7,720 nt of DNA from an uncultured Prevotella sp. GTDB taxonomy: Bacteria > Bacteroidota > Bacteroidia > Bacteroidales > Bacteroidaceae. Location of the stretch: contig CALIIG010000109.1 of assembly GCA_938018155.1 (NCBI GenBank), positions 1-7,720 on the forward strand, in the 5' to 3' direction. Both the position numbers and the translations under genes were made by a program. This document shows positions 1-5,971 of this stretch, one piece after another (positions within the stretch are counted from its first letter, which is position 1; each line of letters starts with the position of its first letter). The notes under the pieces are model-generated. The model saw only the letters and a list, made by a program, of their open reading frames with translations. It ran no database searches and had not been told where the DNA came from.

Positions 1-1
1 T

Positions 2-424
2 TGCAAGTTAACACTCTCTCCAACAGAGACACGTCCCGATGCCTATGCTGAAAACAACATTGTGCCGGCAACTTTAAGCATGGAGCTGGGCAAAGACGGA
101 ATAGCCCAATGTATGCTGGAAGACGTGAAAGCCAACTGTGCCGTAAAAAACATTCATGTGAATGTCGCTAATCAAAGCAATCAGATTACCCTTGTCGTGT
201 ACCATAATGTCCTTGATGCACTTGCCGATTGCATTTGCAAATATGATGTTCGTTTTAAGATGAGCAAATTGACGGCAGGCAATTATCATCTGAAAGTATA
301 TTATGCCCGACCGAATATGAAATATGATGAATCTGATATTGCATATAACGGGCAGGTAAATATAGTTCAGAACAGGAAAGTCTCTGTAAAATTCAATCCG
401 GAATCAGGTTTACCAGAGAATTAA
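2..424 (+). CDS. 3' part of an unrecognised, probably exported small protein (5' end outside the window)
   Basis: The frame is open from the window edge, so the real start lies upstream; the GTG at 62 is probably an internal Val codon. About 140 residues are visible, ending at a TAA at 422-424. The visible part alternates short hydrophobic and polar stretches as in a beta-rich domain (for example IHVNVAN, ITLVVYHNVL, YHLKVYYA), with no membrane segment. It has four cysteines in the middle, the last two in a DCICKYD motif followed by a segment ending in GNYHLKVYY. From memory, small Bacteroidales lipoproteins and exported proteins often carry a similar CxCxYD motif before a GxY strand, so I infer an envelope or periplasmic location. 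The signal sequence cannot be seen. Function unknown. It converges on the leftward gene ending at 902. Confidence 0.6.
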   Translation, partial: CKLTLSPTETRPDAYAENNIVPATLSMELGKDGIAQCMLEDVKANCAVKNIHVNVANQSNQITLVVYHNVLDALADCICKYDVRFKMSKLTAGNYHLKVYYARPNMKYDESDIAYNGQVNIVQNRKVSVKFNPESGLPEN

Positions 425-445
425 AGCTGTAGGTATCTGTTCAAA

Positions 446-487
446 ACATGGCACCTGGGCTGGTATATATCAAATCAAGTGCCATGT
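446..487 (+). repeat. 9-bp inverted repeat, possible 3'-end stem-loop
   Basis: ACATGGCAC at 446-454 is exactly complementary to GTGCCATGT at 479-487, with a 24-nt loop. It starts 22 bp after the stop codon of the first gene. It could form a 3'-end hairpin for that transcript, but no T-tract follows directly; the nearest T-rich stretch is 511-531. Terminator function is therefore uncertain. Confidence 0.4.
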
Positions 488-654
488 AGTATTGTCAATA
501 TTCCAACCCTGTTTTATCTTTTTCCGTTTTTGATTTCTCCGATTTGGTTTATTGTTACCAGACAGCAATAATTATCAAATACTTATCACAAAATAGTATG
601 TAGTAAGAAGAAAGATGAAATGTTTGGAAAAGAAAACAACAGAAAACTTAAACA

Positions 655-808
655 GGTCTGCCTTTTCTTCAAAACGGGTCTACCTTTTTGAGCAAAAAGG
701 TCTGCCCCTTCGGGTAAATAGGTCTACCCTTTCTTCAAAATAGGTCTACCTTTTTGAGCAAAAAGGTCTACCCTTTTTGGCAAAAGGGTAGACCTTTTCT
801 TCTTCGGC
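655..808. repeat. Array of seven 22-bp units with core GGTCTACC, last core inverted
   Basis: The core GGTCT(A/G)CC begins at 655, 677, 699, 721, 743 and 765, exactly 22 bp apart each time. At 787, the next 22-bp step, the core appears in reverse complement as GGTAGACC. Units 2 (677-698) and 5 (743-764) are identical, and units 1 and 4 are close relatives, which suggests growth by duplicating a 66-bp three-unit block. The spacers are themselves partly palindromic: CCTTTTT and AAAAAGG flank a GAGC loop at 683-700 and again at 749-766. The even 22-bp spacing is near two helical turns, so the cores would lie on one face of the DNA. No coding potential is seen. The array differs from CRISPR: there are no unique spacers of about 30 bp. 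Confidence 0.85.
761..798. terminator. Long perfect hairpin at the end of the 22-bp array, candidate bidirectional terminator
   Basis: Positions 761-777 pair perfectly with 782-798, giving a 17-bp stem and a TGGC loop. The stem consists of two opposed GGTCTACC cores with A/T-rich flanks. The arms begin with A residues and end with T residues, so a transcript from either strand would show a stem followed by a U-run. The position between convergent genes suits a terminator for both. The stem is not very GC-rich and the T-runs lie inside the stem ends, so the role is inferred. Confidence 0.5.
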
Positions 809-901
809 TTGGTTTTCTGTGAGAATGCCACGAACGCAGTTGGTCATAGAATACACGGCATTCGTTTTTAGGCTATAAAACGTTTTAAGCGTAATTACTA
901 A

Positions 902-1363
902 TTATTTCGTTTCAGCAGTCTCCCCCTTATCCGTACGATCGGCAATATTGTCACCTTCAGTAGGTGCAAGGATAGCCTTAAAATCGGTATATCCATTATT
1001 AACAAGGATGTCATACCATTGTAACAGCTTTTTAATATCGCTGTCATGCACGCGGTCCTGATCGAAGTTGGGGAGCACCTCACCGAAGTATTTGCGCAGT
1101 TCCCTGCTCGAACATTTCTTATATTTGAGTGATGTTACCTTTAAACCCTCTTTCTCACCCACCTTTGCAAGCACCTTCCAAAGAGGTATATCATCGGCAT
1201 CGGTATACATAGCGATGTCGCCCAGGCTCGTTACGCGGTCGGTCGAAAAGGCCGGCATGCGACGGCGTGCGTCGTCAATCGATTCAACTATAAGGTTCAT
1301 CTTACCACGAGAAACCAGTTTATACAGTCCTGGTTTACCAGCAATAGAAAGTATTGTTTCCAT
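902..1363 (-). CDS. DUF5606-family protein of unknown function
   Basis: This 153-residue soluble protein begins METILSIAGKPGLYKLVSRGKM, which matches what I remember as the hallmark opening of the Bacteroidota-specific DUF5606 family (ILSISGKPGLYKL). A second conserved stretch follows, with SLGDIAMYTD (47-55) and then LRKYFGEVLPNFDQDRVHDSDIKKLLQWYDIL (89-120). That region is mostly helical and conserved in the family, in some annotations as a separate C-terminal domain. The last 25 residues are polar and probably disordered. It has no signal peptide, membrane segment or catalytic motif that I can point to. The ATG at 1363 is preceded by a purine-rich AAGGGAAA that may serve as a weak ribosome binding site. 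It lies 82 bp downstream of coaE in the same direction and is probably the last gene of the nusB block, although a separate promoter cannot be ruled out. Confidence 0.85.
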   Translation of the reverse strand: METILSIAGKPGLYKLVSRGKMNLIVESIDDARRRMPAFSTDRVTSLGDIAMYTDADDIPLWKVLAKVGEKEGLKVTSLKYKKCSSRELRKYFGEVLPNFDQDRVHDSDIKKLLQWYDILVNNGYTDFKAILAPTEGDNIADRTDKGETAETK

Positions 1364-1445
1364 TTTCCCTTTTATTTTAATCTTGTTTATTTATGATTCT
1401 TTTTATTGTATCCTTATACTATGAAGCCCCTTTCCCCTCTCCATT

Positions 1446-2021
1446 CTATAGGCAACCGGCTGGCACCGAGGCCAATAATTGTTCTATCTGCGGGGATAAT
1501 GATTGAAAGCCATCATTTGTAATGACAAAGTTACAACGCGCTGCAACTTCATCCTGAGGCATCTGACCCCGTATCCATTCCAATGCCTTTGAGCGTGAAA
1601 TGCCGTCGCGACGCATAATCCTTTCGATACGAATATCAAGTGGTGCTGATACACACACACGATAAGAAAAGCTTACTCTTTGATCGAATCTGCTGTCGAA
1701 CAGTATTGCACTTTCAAGCCAAGTATATCCACTACGTTTAAAATCGGACGCAACTGCCGGATGAATAATTTCGTTTACAGCCTGCTGGTTATCTGCCGAA
1801 GCCAAAAGAAAATGCGTCAATATTGACTTTTGAAGTAGTCCATGCTGAAAGACAGGTTCGCCTATAAGCTTGCTGAGATTTTCCTGTATATCCCTATCTT
1901 CAAACATTAAACGCTGCGCCGCTCTGTCACAATCATATACACGAATGCCATGTTCAGCCAACAACTCGCAAACATAGCTCTTCCCACTCCCTATTCCACC
2001 TGTAACAGCTATGTATTTCAT
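1446..2021 (-). CDS. coaE: Dephospho-CoA kinase
   Basis: CoaE is the cytosolic enzyme that phosphorylates the 3'-hydroxyl of dephospho-CoA with ATP, the last step of coenzyme A synthesis. The 191-residue product has the P-loop GGIGSGKS at residues 8-15, a DCD motif at 30-32 as in the family's acceptor-binding region, the conserved IHPAV at 86-90, and an arginine-rich lid region (RIERIMRRDG, 131-140). It ends with the family pattern Q..ARCNFVITNDG (153-171). Length is close to the usual 200. I chose the ATG at 2021 because the P-loop then lies at the expected distance from the N-terminus. The frame continues 29 codons upstream to another ATG, but that stretch lies inside the ybbR-like gene. 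The start overlaps that gene's stop as ATGA, which suggests translational coupling. Confidence 0.96.
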   Translation of the reverse strand: MKYIAVTGGIGSGKSYVCELLAEHGIRVYDCDRAAQRLMFEDRDIQENLSKLIGEPVFQHGLLQKSILTHFLLASADNQQAVNEIIHPAVASDFKRSGYTWLESAILFDSRFDQRVSFSYRVCVSAPLDIRIERIMRRDGISRSKALEWIRGQMPQDEVAARCNFVITNDGFQSLSPQIEQLLASVPAGCL

Positions 2022-2998
2022 TGCTGTTCGATAAGATAATCGACCTGTGTAATATCCAGACTTGCATTGGTAGCAAAGCGTGAATGGCTGCGTAAATAAA
2101 GTTTGCACTTGTCTGAAGGACGTGCCGCAATCTCCTTATAATCGACCACTACCGAGAAATCGGAAGGACGCACAAGTCGGAAAACATTGGCTCCTGCCGT
2201 AAACTTAACCTTAACACGTTGTGGAAAGGTCCGTATAATTAATCCTGATGGTTTATTAATTGCTGTAACAGGTACATCCAAAGAGCCTTCAGTCAGAATG
2301 TCCGGATAAAGCGTCATGCGAACCGTTTCAGGCACAATCTTCGCTCCATGAATCGGTTTCAGCCTGACCGTACGCGTAACGGTATCATCAAAATTGACAA
2401 TATTCAAATACTCTGTGGACACTTCGTCCATCTCATCCAAACTTTCCTTGCTCGCATACACAACAACATTATCGGGCTTGAACTGCACATGGGCTAAATA
2501 ATAATTGTGTGCAGGCACAACGTTACCCAACAGTTTTATTCTTACTCGCTTATTTCGTCCATAATTAAAATAGAAATCGAGTTGGTCAGCTTTCAACAGC
2601 ACGAGTGATGAAGAAGCATACAACTGCTGCCGGATATATTTTTGAAGATCCGAAACAGACACTTCGCCATGCCCTGTTTGCTTATTGGCATATGTGTTGA
2701 AATTAAGCACAATGGGACGGAACTTGTGCCCCGTTGAATAGGAAAGAAGCTGAAATCCCTTGTCGCGTACGGTTATCCGAATAGTATCAGACAGTTTCGA
2801 TGTCATAACAATATTCTTCGGGACTCCTGCCAAACGTACACATACAGGGAACTCTTCTTCATATGTCTCATCGAGAGTCTTCATTAACCAGAAGATTCCG
2901 CTTAAGGCAAGAAAGAAAAGAAAAATCAGAAACTCCTTGCTTAGAAAGCCCGACAAGAAGCCTCTGACAGTTTGTATAATTTGTTTTAATTTAAGCAT
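2018..2998 (-). CDS. YbbR/CdaR-like membrane-anchored protein
   Basis: The 326-residue product has a short basic N-terminus, one strongly hydrophobic segment at about 23-39 (FLIFLFFLALSGIFWLM), and then about 285 residues that should lie outside the membrane. The outer part is rich in alternating beta-strand patterns and repeats a layout typical of YbbR domains, with phrases such as VPKNIVMTSKLSDTIRITVRDKG near 59-81. In Firmicutes, CdaR (YbbR) binds the cyclic-di-AMP synthase CdaA. In Bacteroidota a YbbR-like gene beside yajC and coaE is common, and I see no cdaA here, so a link to c-di-AMP is only an analogy. I chose the ATG at 2998, which overlaps the yajC stop by 8 bp and places the membrane anchor near the N-terminus. 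An in-frame ATG at 3067 would add 23 residues lying within yajC and is less likely. Confidence 0.85.
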   Translation of the reverse strand: MLKLKQIIQTVRGFLSGFLSKEFLIFLFFLALSGIFWLMKTLDETYEEEFPVCVRLAGVPKNIVMTSKLSDTIRITVRDKGFQLLSYSTGHKFRPIVLNFNTYANKQTGHGEVSVSDLQKYIRQQLYASSSLVLLKADQLDFYFNYGRNKRVRIKLLGNVVPAHNYYLAHVQFKPDNVVVYASKESLDEMDEVSTEYLNIVNFDDTVTRTVRLKPIHGAKIVPETVRMTLYPDILTEGSLDVPVTAINKPSGLIIRTFPQRVKVKFTAGANVFRLVRPSDFSVVVDYKEIAARPSDKCKLYLRSHSRFATNASLDITQVDYLIEQQ

Positions 2999-3317
2999 TT
3001 GGCTGTTGCTGGGCCGCATCCTGGAAAACGTAACCCTTATCAACCGTAATAACAACACCACGGGCAATCTCTACATCCACAGTTCCCTTTACCTGATCCA
3101 AGCTCTTCACCGTGCCGTAAATACCGCCGCCTGTGACAACTTTCGTTCCCTCCTGAAGAGAATTCTGGAACTCACGTATTTTCTTCTGGCGTTTTTGTTG
3201 TGGACGAAACATAAAAAGCCACATCACAACAAATATTGCAATCAACATGAATATCATACTACCGAATCCACCATTGCCCTGTGCTGCAGCCTGTGCAGAC
3301 AATAAGATTGTATTCAT
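2991..3317 (-). CDS. yajC: Sec translocase auxiliary subunit YajC
   Basis: YajC is a small inner-membrane protein that associates with SecDF and the SecYEG protein-export channel. The 108-residue product has a short N-terminal outer segment, one transmembrane helix at about 20-37 (MIFMLIAIFVVMWLFMF), and then the signature RPQQKRQKK (38-46). The conserved cytosolic part follows, with EGTKVVTGGGIYGTVKSL (56-73). Length fits the family (about 85-115). The tail is Gln-rich (AAQQQPNA). The ATG at 3317 has no clear ribosome binding site. The gene starts 33 bp after nusB, and its last codons overlap the start of the ybbR-like gene, so the two are probably cotranslated. Confidence 0.96.
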   Translation of the reverse strand: MNTILLSAQAAAQGNGGFGSMIFMLIAIFVVMWLFMFRPQQKRQKKIREFQNSLQEGTKVVTGGGIYGTVKSLDQVKGTVDVEIARGVVITVDKGYVFQDAAQQQPNA

Positions 3318-3350
3318 ACTTTCAATTTATAATTTTAGATATGTTTATTA

Positions 3351-4442
3351 TTATTTGTCGGTTGATTTTTCTCCGTCAACGGTATTGATGTCAACATTTG
3401 AAGATGGTTCCACATCAGAAGATTGTTGTTCCTCATTAACCCGAGGCCTGTGCACGAACCGAACCAATGATGAGCCAACAGGTTTGGGAGATTCCTGTAT
3501 ACGTTCAGTTCGCTGTGGCATAGCTTTCAACATCTTTCCCGAGTCAATCAAATAACGTGCAATGCTATCAAGCATACCGTTAATGTAGCCACCACTGCGA
3601 GGTGTGGAGTAAAGCTTGGCCAGATCCACATATTCATTAATGGTCACCTGAACGGGAATGTTCGGGAATGTAAGCATTTCGGCAATGGCTATCTGCATAA
3701 TAACGACGTCCATGTACGCCAGTCTGGAGAAGTCCCAGTTGCGCGATGTCTCGCTCATATAATGCTGATAATCATCTGCATTAAGAATAGTAGCACGGAA
3801 GAGCTTGCGTGCGAAGTTCTTGTCGTCCTCATCTTTATATTCAGGTAACAGCATCTGGTCCCCCTTTTCTTTCGGGTCAAACCGCTTAATTGTTTTCAGA
3901 ACAAAAGTATCTACCGTCTCCTTGTCATCATTCCAATACAAGCTTTTCTCTTCCAAAAGGGCCTGCAAATCGTCATTATCCTGTATAAGCTGCCGGTAAA
4001 TCTTGCGCCACACCTCGCGGTCTTCCTCGTAATCGCCTTCCGGTGCCGACATATATTCCTGATAGGCCTCGCTTTGTTCAATCTGATTGCAGAGCTTATG
4101 AATAAATTCTGAATTGGTCGACCACGAAAGTTTCTTGTCTTCAAGAAAACCGTTCAGCATTTTATTTTCTTCAAGTTGAACCGCAAACTTATTGAAAGCA
4201 AACTTTTGCGACGGAAGCTCTGTTCCCTCGCGTTCGGCACGCTGGGTAAGCAAGTCAAGACGACGACGCTCTTCATGCGTCACGGCTACAATAAGTTCAA
4301 GAAGATAATTGTAAAGATCGTAAGCTTTTGAAAGACTGAGAAGCAACTCTTTCTCAGCAACATCTATATTCTTGTTACCGTTTTGATAGTAGGCATAGGT
4401 TAACTGTACTATTTTAATTCTTATCAATTCCCGGTTAATCAT
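3351..4442 (-). CDS. nusB: Transcription antitermination factor NusB, long Bacteroidota form
   Basis: NusB binds boxA RNA together with ribosomal protein S10 and supports antitermination and rRNA synthesis. The N-terminus MINRELIRIKIVQLTYAYY and the C-terminal signature VTINEYVDLAKLYSTPRSGGYINGMLDSIARYL (266-298) are clear NusB hallmarks. At 363 residues the protein is far longer than the roughly 140 residues of E. coli NusB. The extra length lies between the two ends of the fold (about 60-210, helical, charged, with repeated LYW/LSW-type patches) and in a polar acidic tail (about 305-363) that looks disordered. Bacteroidota NusB proteins near 300 residues are usual, so the tail is the more individual part. 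The start at 4442 follows a promoter match by about 30 bp. It is probably the first gene of the leftward operon. Confidence 0.95.
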   Translation of the reverse strand: MINRELIRIKIVQLTYAYYQNGNKNIDVAEKELLLSLSKAYDLYNYLLELIVAVTHEERRRLDLLTQRAEREGTELPSQKFAFNKFAVQLEENKMLNGFLEDKKLSWSTNSEFIHKLCNQIEQSEAYQEYMSAPEGDYEEDREVWRKIYRQLIQDNDDLQALLEEKSLYWNDDKETVDTFVLKTIKRFDPKEKGDQMLLPEYKDEDDKNFARKLFRATILNADDYQHYMSETSRNWDFSRLAYMDVVIMQIAIAEMLTFPNIPVQVTINEYVDLAKLYSTPRSGGYINGMLDSIARYLIDSGKMLKAMPQRTERIQESPKPVGSSLVRFVHRPRVNEEQQSSDVEPSSNVDINTVDGEKSTDK

Positions 4443-4465
4443 CGCTCTTGCGTCTTTTTATCCAT
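4439..4465 (-). other. Possible 8-codon leader ORF overlapping the nusB start
   Basis: On the minus strand an ATG at 4465 opens a frame reading MDKKTQER. It stops at a TGA whose bases overlap the nusB ATG (ATGA, 4442-4439). Such overlaps can couple initiation at the second start to termination of the first. The predicted transcript start near 4472 would leave only a few nucleotides before this ATG, so it could be read as a near-leaderless mini-ORF. A frame this short may well be chance. Confidence 0.2.
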
Positions 4466-4477
4466 TACAATTACAAC

Positions 4478-4510
4478 GCAAAAGTAGCAAAATATATAGT
4501 TTCTTGCAAA
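4478..4510 (-). promoter_or_regulatory. Bacteroidota-type promoter for nusB
   Basis: On the minus strand, TTTG (4510-4507) is followed after exactly 20 bp by TACTTTTGC (4486-4478). This fits the known Bacteroidota primary sigma factor consensus of TTTG, 19-21 bp, then TAnnTTTG. Transcription should begin near 4470-4474, leaving a leader of about 30 nt before the nusB ATG. Confidence 0.8.
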
Positions 4511-4545
4511 AAAGCAATGATAAATGTTTGTTTTTGTATGCAATC

Positions 4546-4578
4546 TTTGTTGAAACAAAATAAAAAGCGTACTTTTGC
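4546..4578 (+). promoter_or_regulatory. Bacteroidota-type promoter for rplY
   Basis: TTTG at 4546-4549 is followed after exactly 20 bp by TACTTTTGC at 4570-4578, a full match to the Bacteroidota consensus. The -7 box is identical to that of the divergent nusB promoter. Transcription should start around 4582-4586, giving a leader of about 70 nt before rplY. No riboswitch or strong hairpin is evident in that leader, only a 5-bp CTTTT/AAAAG pairing at 4583-4601. Confidence 0.82.
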
Positions 4579-4654
4579 ACCGCTTTTCAGATTGGTAAAA
4601 GTAATTCCCAGTGTGATGGCGAATTAATATAACTATTTAATTTAGAGTAACACG

Positions 4655-5290
4655 ATGAAAGAAATCAGCATTTCAGGTCAGAAGCGCGAGAACCTTGGTA
4701 AGAAAGCTTCTAAAGCCCTTCGCAAAGAAGGTTTTGTTCCTTGTAATTTATATGGTGAGAAAAAGGACGACAAAGGCTTACCCGTTGCCCTTGCTTTCGC
4801 ATCTTCATTCAGCGAATTGCGCAAGCTCATCTACACTCCGCACATTTATGTAGTAAGAATCAACATTGACGGCACTGACCATACGGCTGTCCTGAAAGAA
4901 ATTCAGTTCCACCCTGTAACCGATGCTCCTCTGCACGTTGATTTTTATGAGATTAACGAGCAGAAACCCATTACTATCGGTATCCCCGTTAAGCTCGTAG
5001 GCCTGGCACAGGGTGTTCGTGATGGTGGACGTATGAACCTGTCAATCCGCAAGATTGACGTCACAGCTCCTTATCAGGTAATACCCGAACACCTCGATGT
5101 TGATGTAAAAGACTTGCGCATTGGCAAGAGTATTAAGGTTGGACAGCTCTCTTATGAAGGCCTTGATATTGCAACAGGCAAGGATGTTGTCGTATGTTCT
5201 GTGAAGATGACACGTAATGCAAGCGTTGCAGATACAACTACTGAGGAAGAGGGTGAGGCTGAAGCCGAAACAACAGAAAGTGCAGAATAA
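4655..5290 (+). CDS. rplY: Large-subunit ribosomal protein bL25 (Ctc/TL5 form)
   Basis: L25 binds 5S rRNA in the large ribosomal subunit. The 211-residue product is the two-domain Ctc/TL5 type rather than the short E. coli form. The N-terminal L25 domain covers about 1-95, with the family phrases KASKALRKEGFVPCNLYG (17-34) and LKEIQFHPVTDAPLHVDFYEI (80-100). A C-terminal beta domain covers about 101-188, including IPVKLVGLAQGVRDGG (110-125). A Glu/Thr-rich acidic tail follows (192-211), as is common in this family. The ATG at 4655 fits the family's N-terminus; only a weak GAG lies upstream, with no good Shine-Dalgarno sequence. It is the first gene downstream of the rightward promoter and is followed by a strong terminator before pth. 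Confidence 0.96.
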   Translation: MKEISISGQKRENLGKKASKALRKEGFVPCNLYGEKKDDKGLPVALAFASSFSELRKLIYTPHIYVVRINIDGTDHTAVLKEIQFHPVTDAPLHVDFYEINEQKPITIGIPVKLVGLAQGVRDGGRMNLSIRKIDVTAPYQVIPEHLDVDVKDLRIGKSIKVGQLSYEGLDIATGKDVVVCSVKMTRNASVADTTTEEEGEAEAETTESAE

Positions 5291-5314
5291 TCTCTGTACA
5301 CTACGAAACAATAC

Positions 5315-5346
5315 CGGCCGGCTCTCTTGGAGGGTCGGCCGTTTTT
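5315..5346 (+). terminator. Intrinsic terminator after rplY
   Basis: An 11-bp GC-rich stem pairs 5315-5325 with 5331-5341 (outer arm CGGCCG, two G-U pairs). It closes on a 5-nt loop and is followed directly by TTTTT at 5342-5346. It lies 24 bp after the rplY stop and only 18 bp before the pth start, so it would reduce transcription of pth and the genes beyond it. Confidence 0.88.
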
Positions 5347-5364
5347 GATATTTCAAGACACTAC

Positions 5365-5943
5365 ATGGATAAGTTTTTGATTTGCGGACTGGGTAATCCG
5401 GGCGACGAATACGAGGGAACACGTCATAACACGGGTTTTATGGCTGTTGATGCTTTTGCAAAGGCCATGGATGTTACCTTTCAGGACAAGCGTTATGGCT
5501 TTGTAGCCGAGACATCTGTAAAGGGCAGAAAGGTGTTCCTGCTTAAGCCAACCACCTTTATGAACCTTTCAGGGAATGCTGTTCGATACTGGCTTAACGA
5601 AGAGAAGATTGACCAAAGTCACCTCCTTGTCATCAGCGATGATGTGGCTTTACCGTTGGGCGACTTCAGACTAAAATCGAATGGAAGCAACGGTGGGCAC
5701 AACGGGCTCGGACACATCATGCAGCTTATCGGGCAGGATTTTGCACGATTGCGTATCGGTGTGGGCAACAACTATCCGCGAGGAGGACAGATTGACTGGG
5801 TATTGGGGCACTATTCTGACGATGAAATGAAGGAACTTCAGCCCACCTTTGACCGTGGTGTTGAAATCATTAAAAGCTTTGTTCTCCAGGGTATCGACAA
5901 TACCATGAACCAATACAACAAGTTCGGGAAAAAGAAGAAATAA
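5365..5943 (+). CDS. pth: Peptidyl-tRNA hydrolase
   Basis: Pth cleaves the ester bond of peptidyl-tRNA that has dropped off ribosomes, recycling the tRNA. The 192-residue product has the full set of family motifs. GLGNPGDEYEGTRHNTGF (8-25) includes the catalytic histidine His21, equivalent to E. coli His20, and Asn11. KPTTFMNLSG (61-70) has Asn67, ISDDVALPLG (90-99) has Asp92, and NGGHNGL (109-115) has Asn113. RLRIGVG follows. Length is the usual 190 or so, and the tail ends in KKKK. The ATG at 5365 puts the motifs at the expected positions; no Shine-Dalgarno sequence is visible. The gene sits just behind the rplY terminator with no promoter match between them, so its transcription probably depends on read-through or on a promoter inside rplY. 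Confidence 0.97.
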   Translation: MDKFLICGLGNPGDEYEGTRHNTGFMAVDAFAKAMDVTFQDKRYGFVAETSVKGRKVFLLKPTTFMNLSGNAVRYWLNEEKIDQSHLLVISDDVALPLGDFRLKSNGSNGGHNGLGHIMQLIGQDFARLRIGVGNNYPRGGQIDWVLGHYSDDEMKELQPTFDRGVEIIKSFVLQGIDNTMNQYNKFGKKKK

Positions 5944-5971
5944 GATTCCGTAACAAAATCCACAATTATTT

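Larger units (their letters stand above)
425..901. other. Gene-free gap between convergent genes
   Basis: No reading frame in these 477 bp looks coding. The gap holds the inverted repeat at 446-487, an A/T-rich stretch at about 500-650 in which I see nothing recognisable, the 22-bp tandem array at 655-808, and about 90 bp of unremarkable sequence up to the stop codon of the DUF5606 gene. The flanking genes point toward each other, so the gap should contain transcription ends from both sides and no promoter is required. Confidence 0.7.

Noticed and set aside
655..808. CRISPR array
   Set aside because: The period is 22 bp in total, spacers are only 14 bp and partly identical to each other, and no cas gene is present.
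1068..1424. Plus-strand frame opposite the DUF5606 gene
   Set aside because: It is antisense to a clearly conserved protein and its product looks like no known family.
2022..2108. N-terminal extension of CoaE from the ATG at 2108
   Set aside because: It would put 29 unrelated residues before the P-loop and lies wholly inside the ybbR-like gene; the ATGA overlap at 2021 explains the start better.
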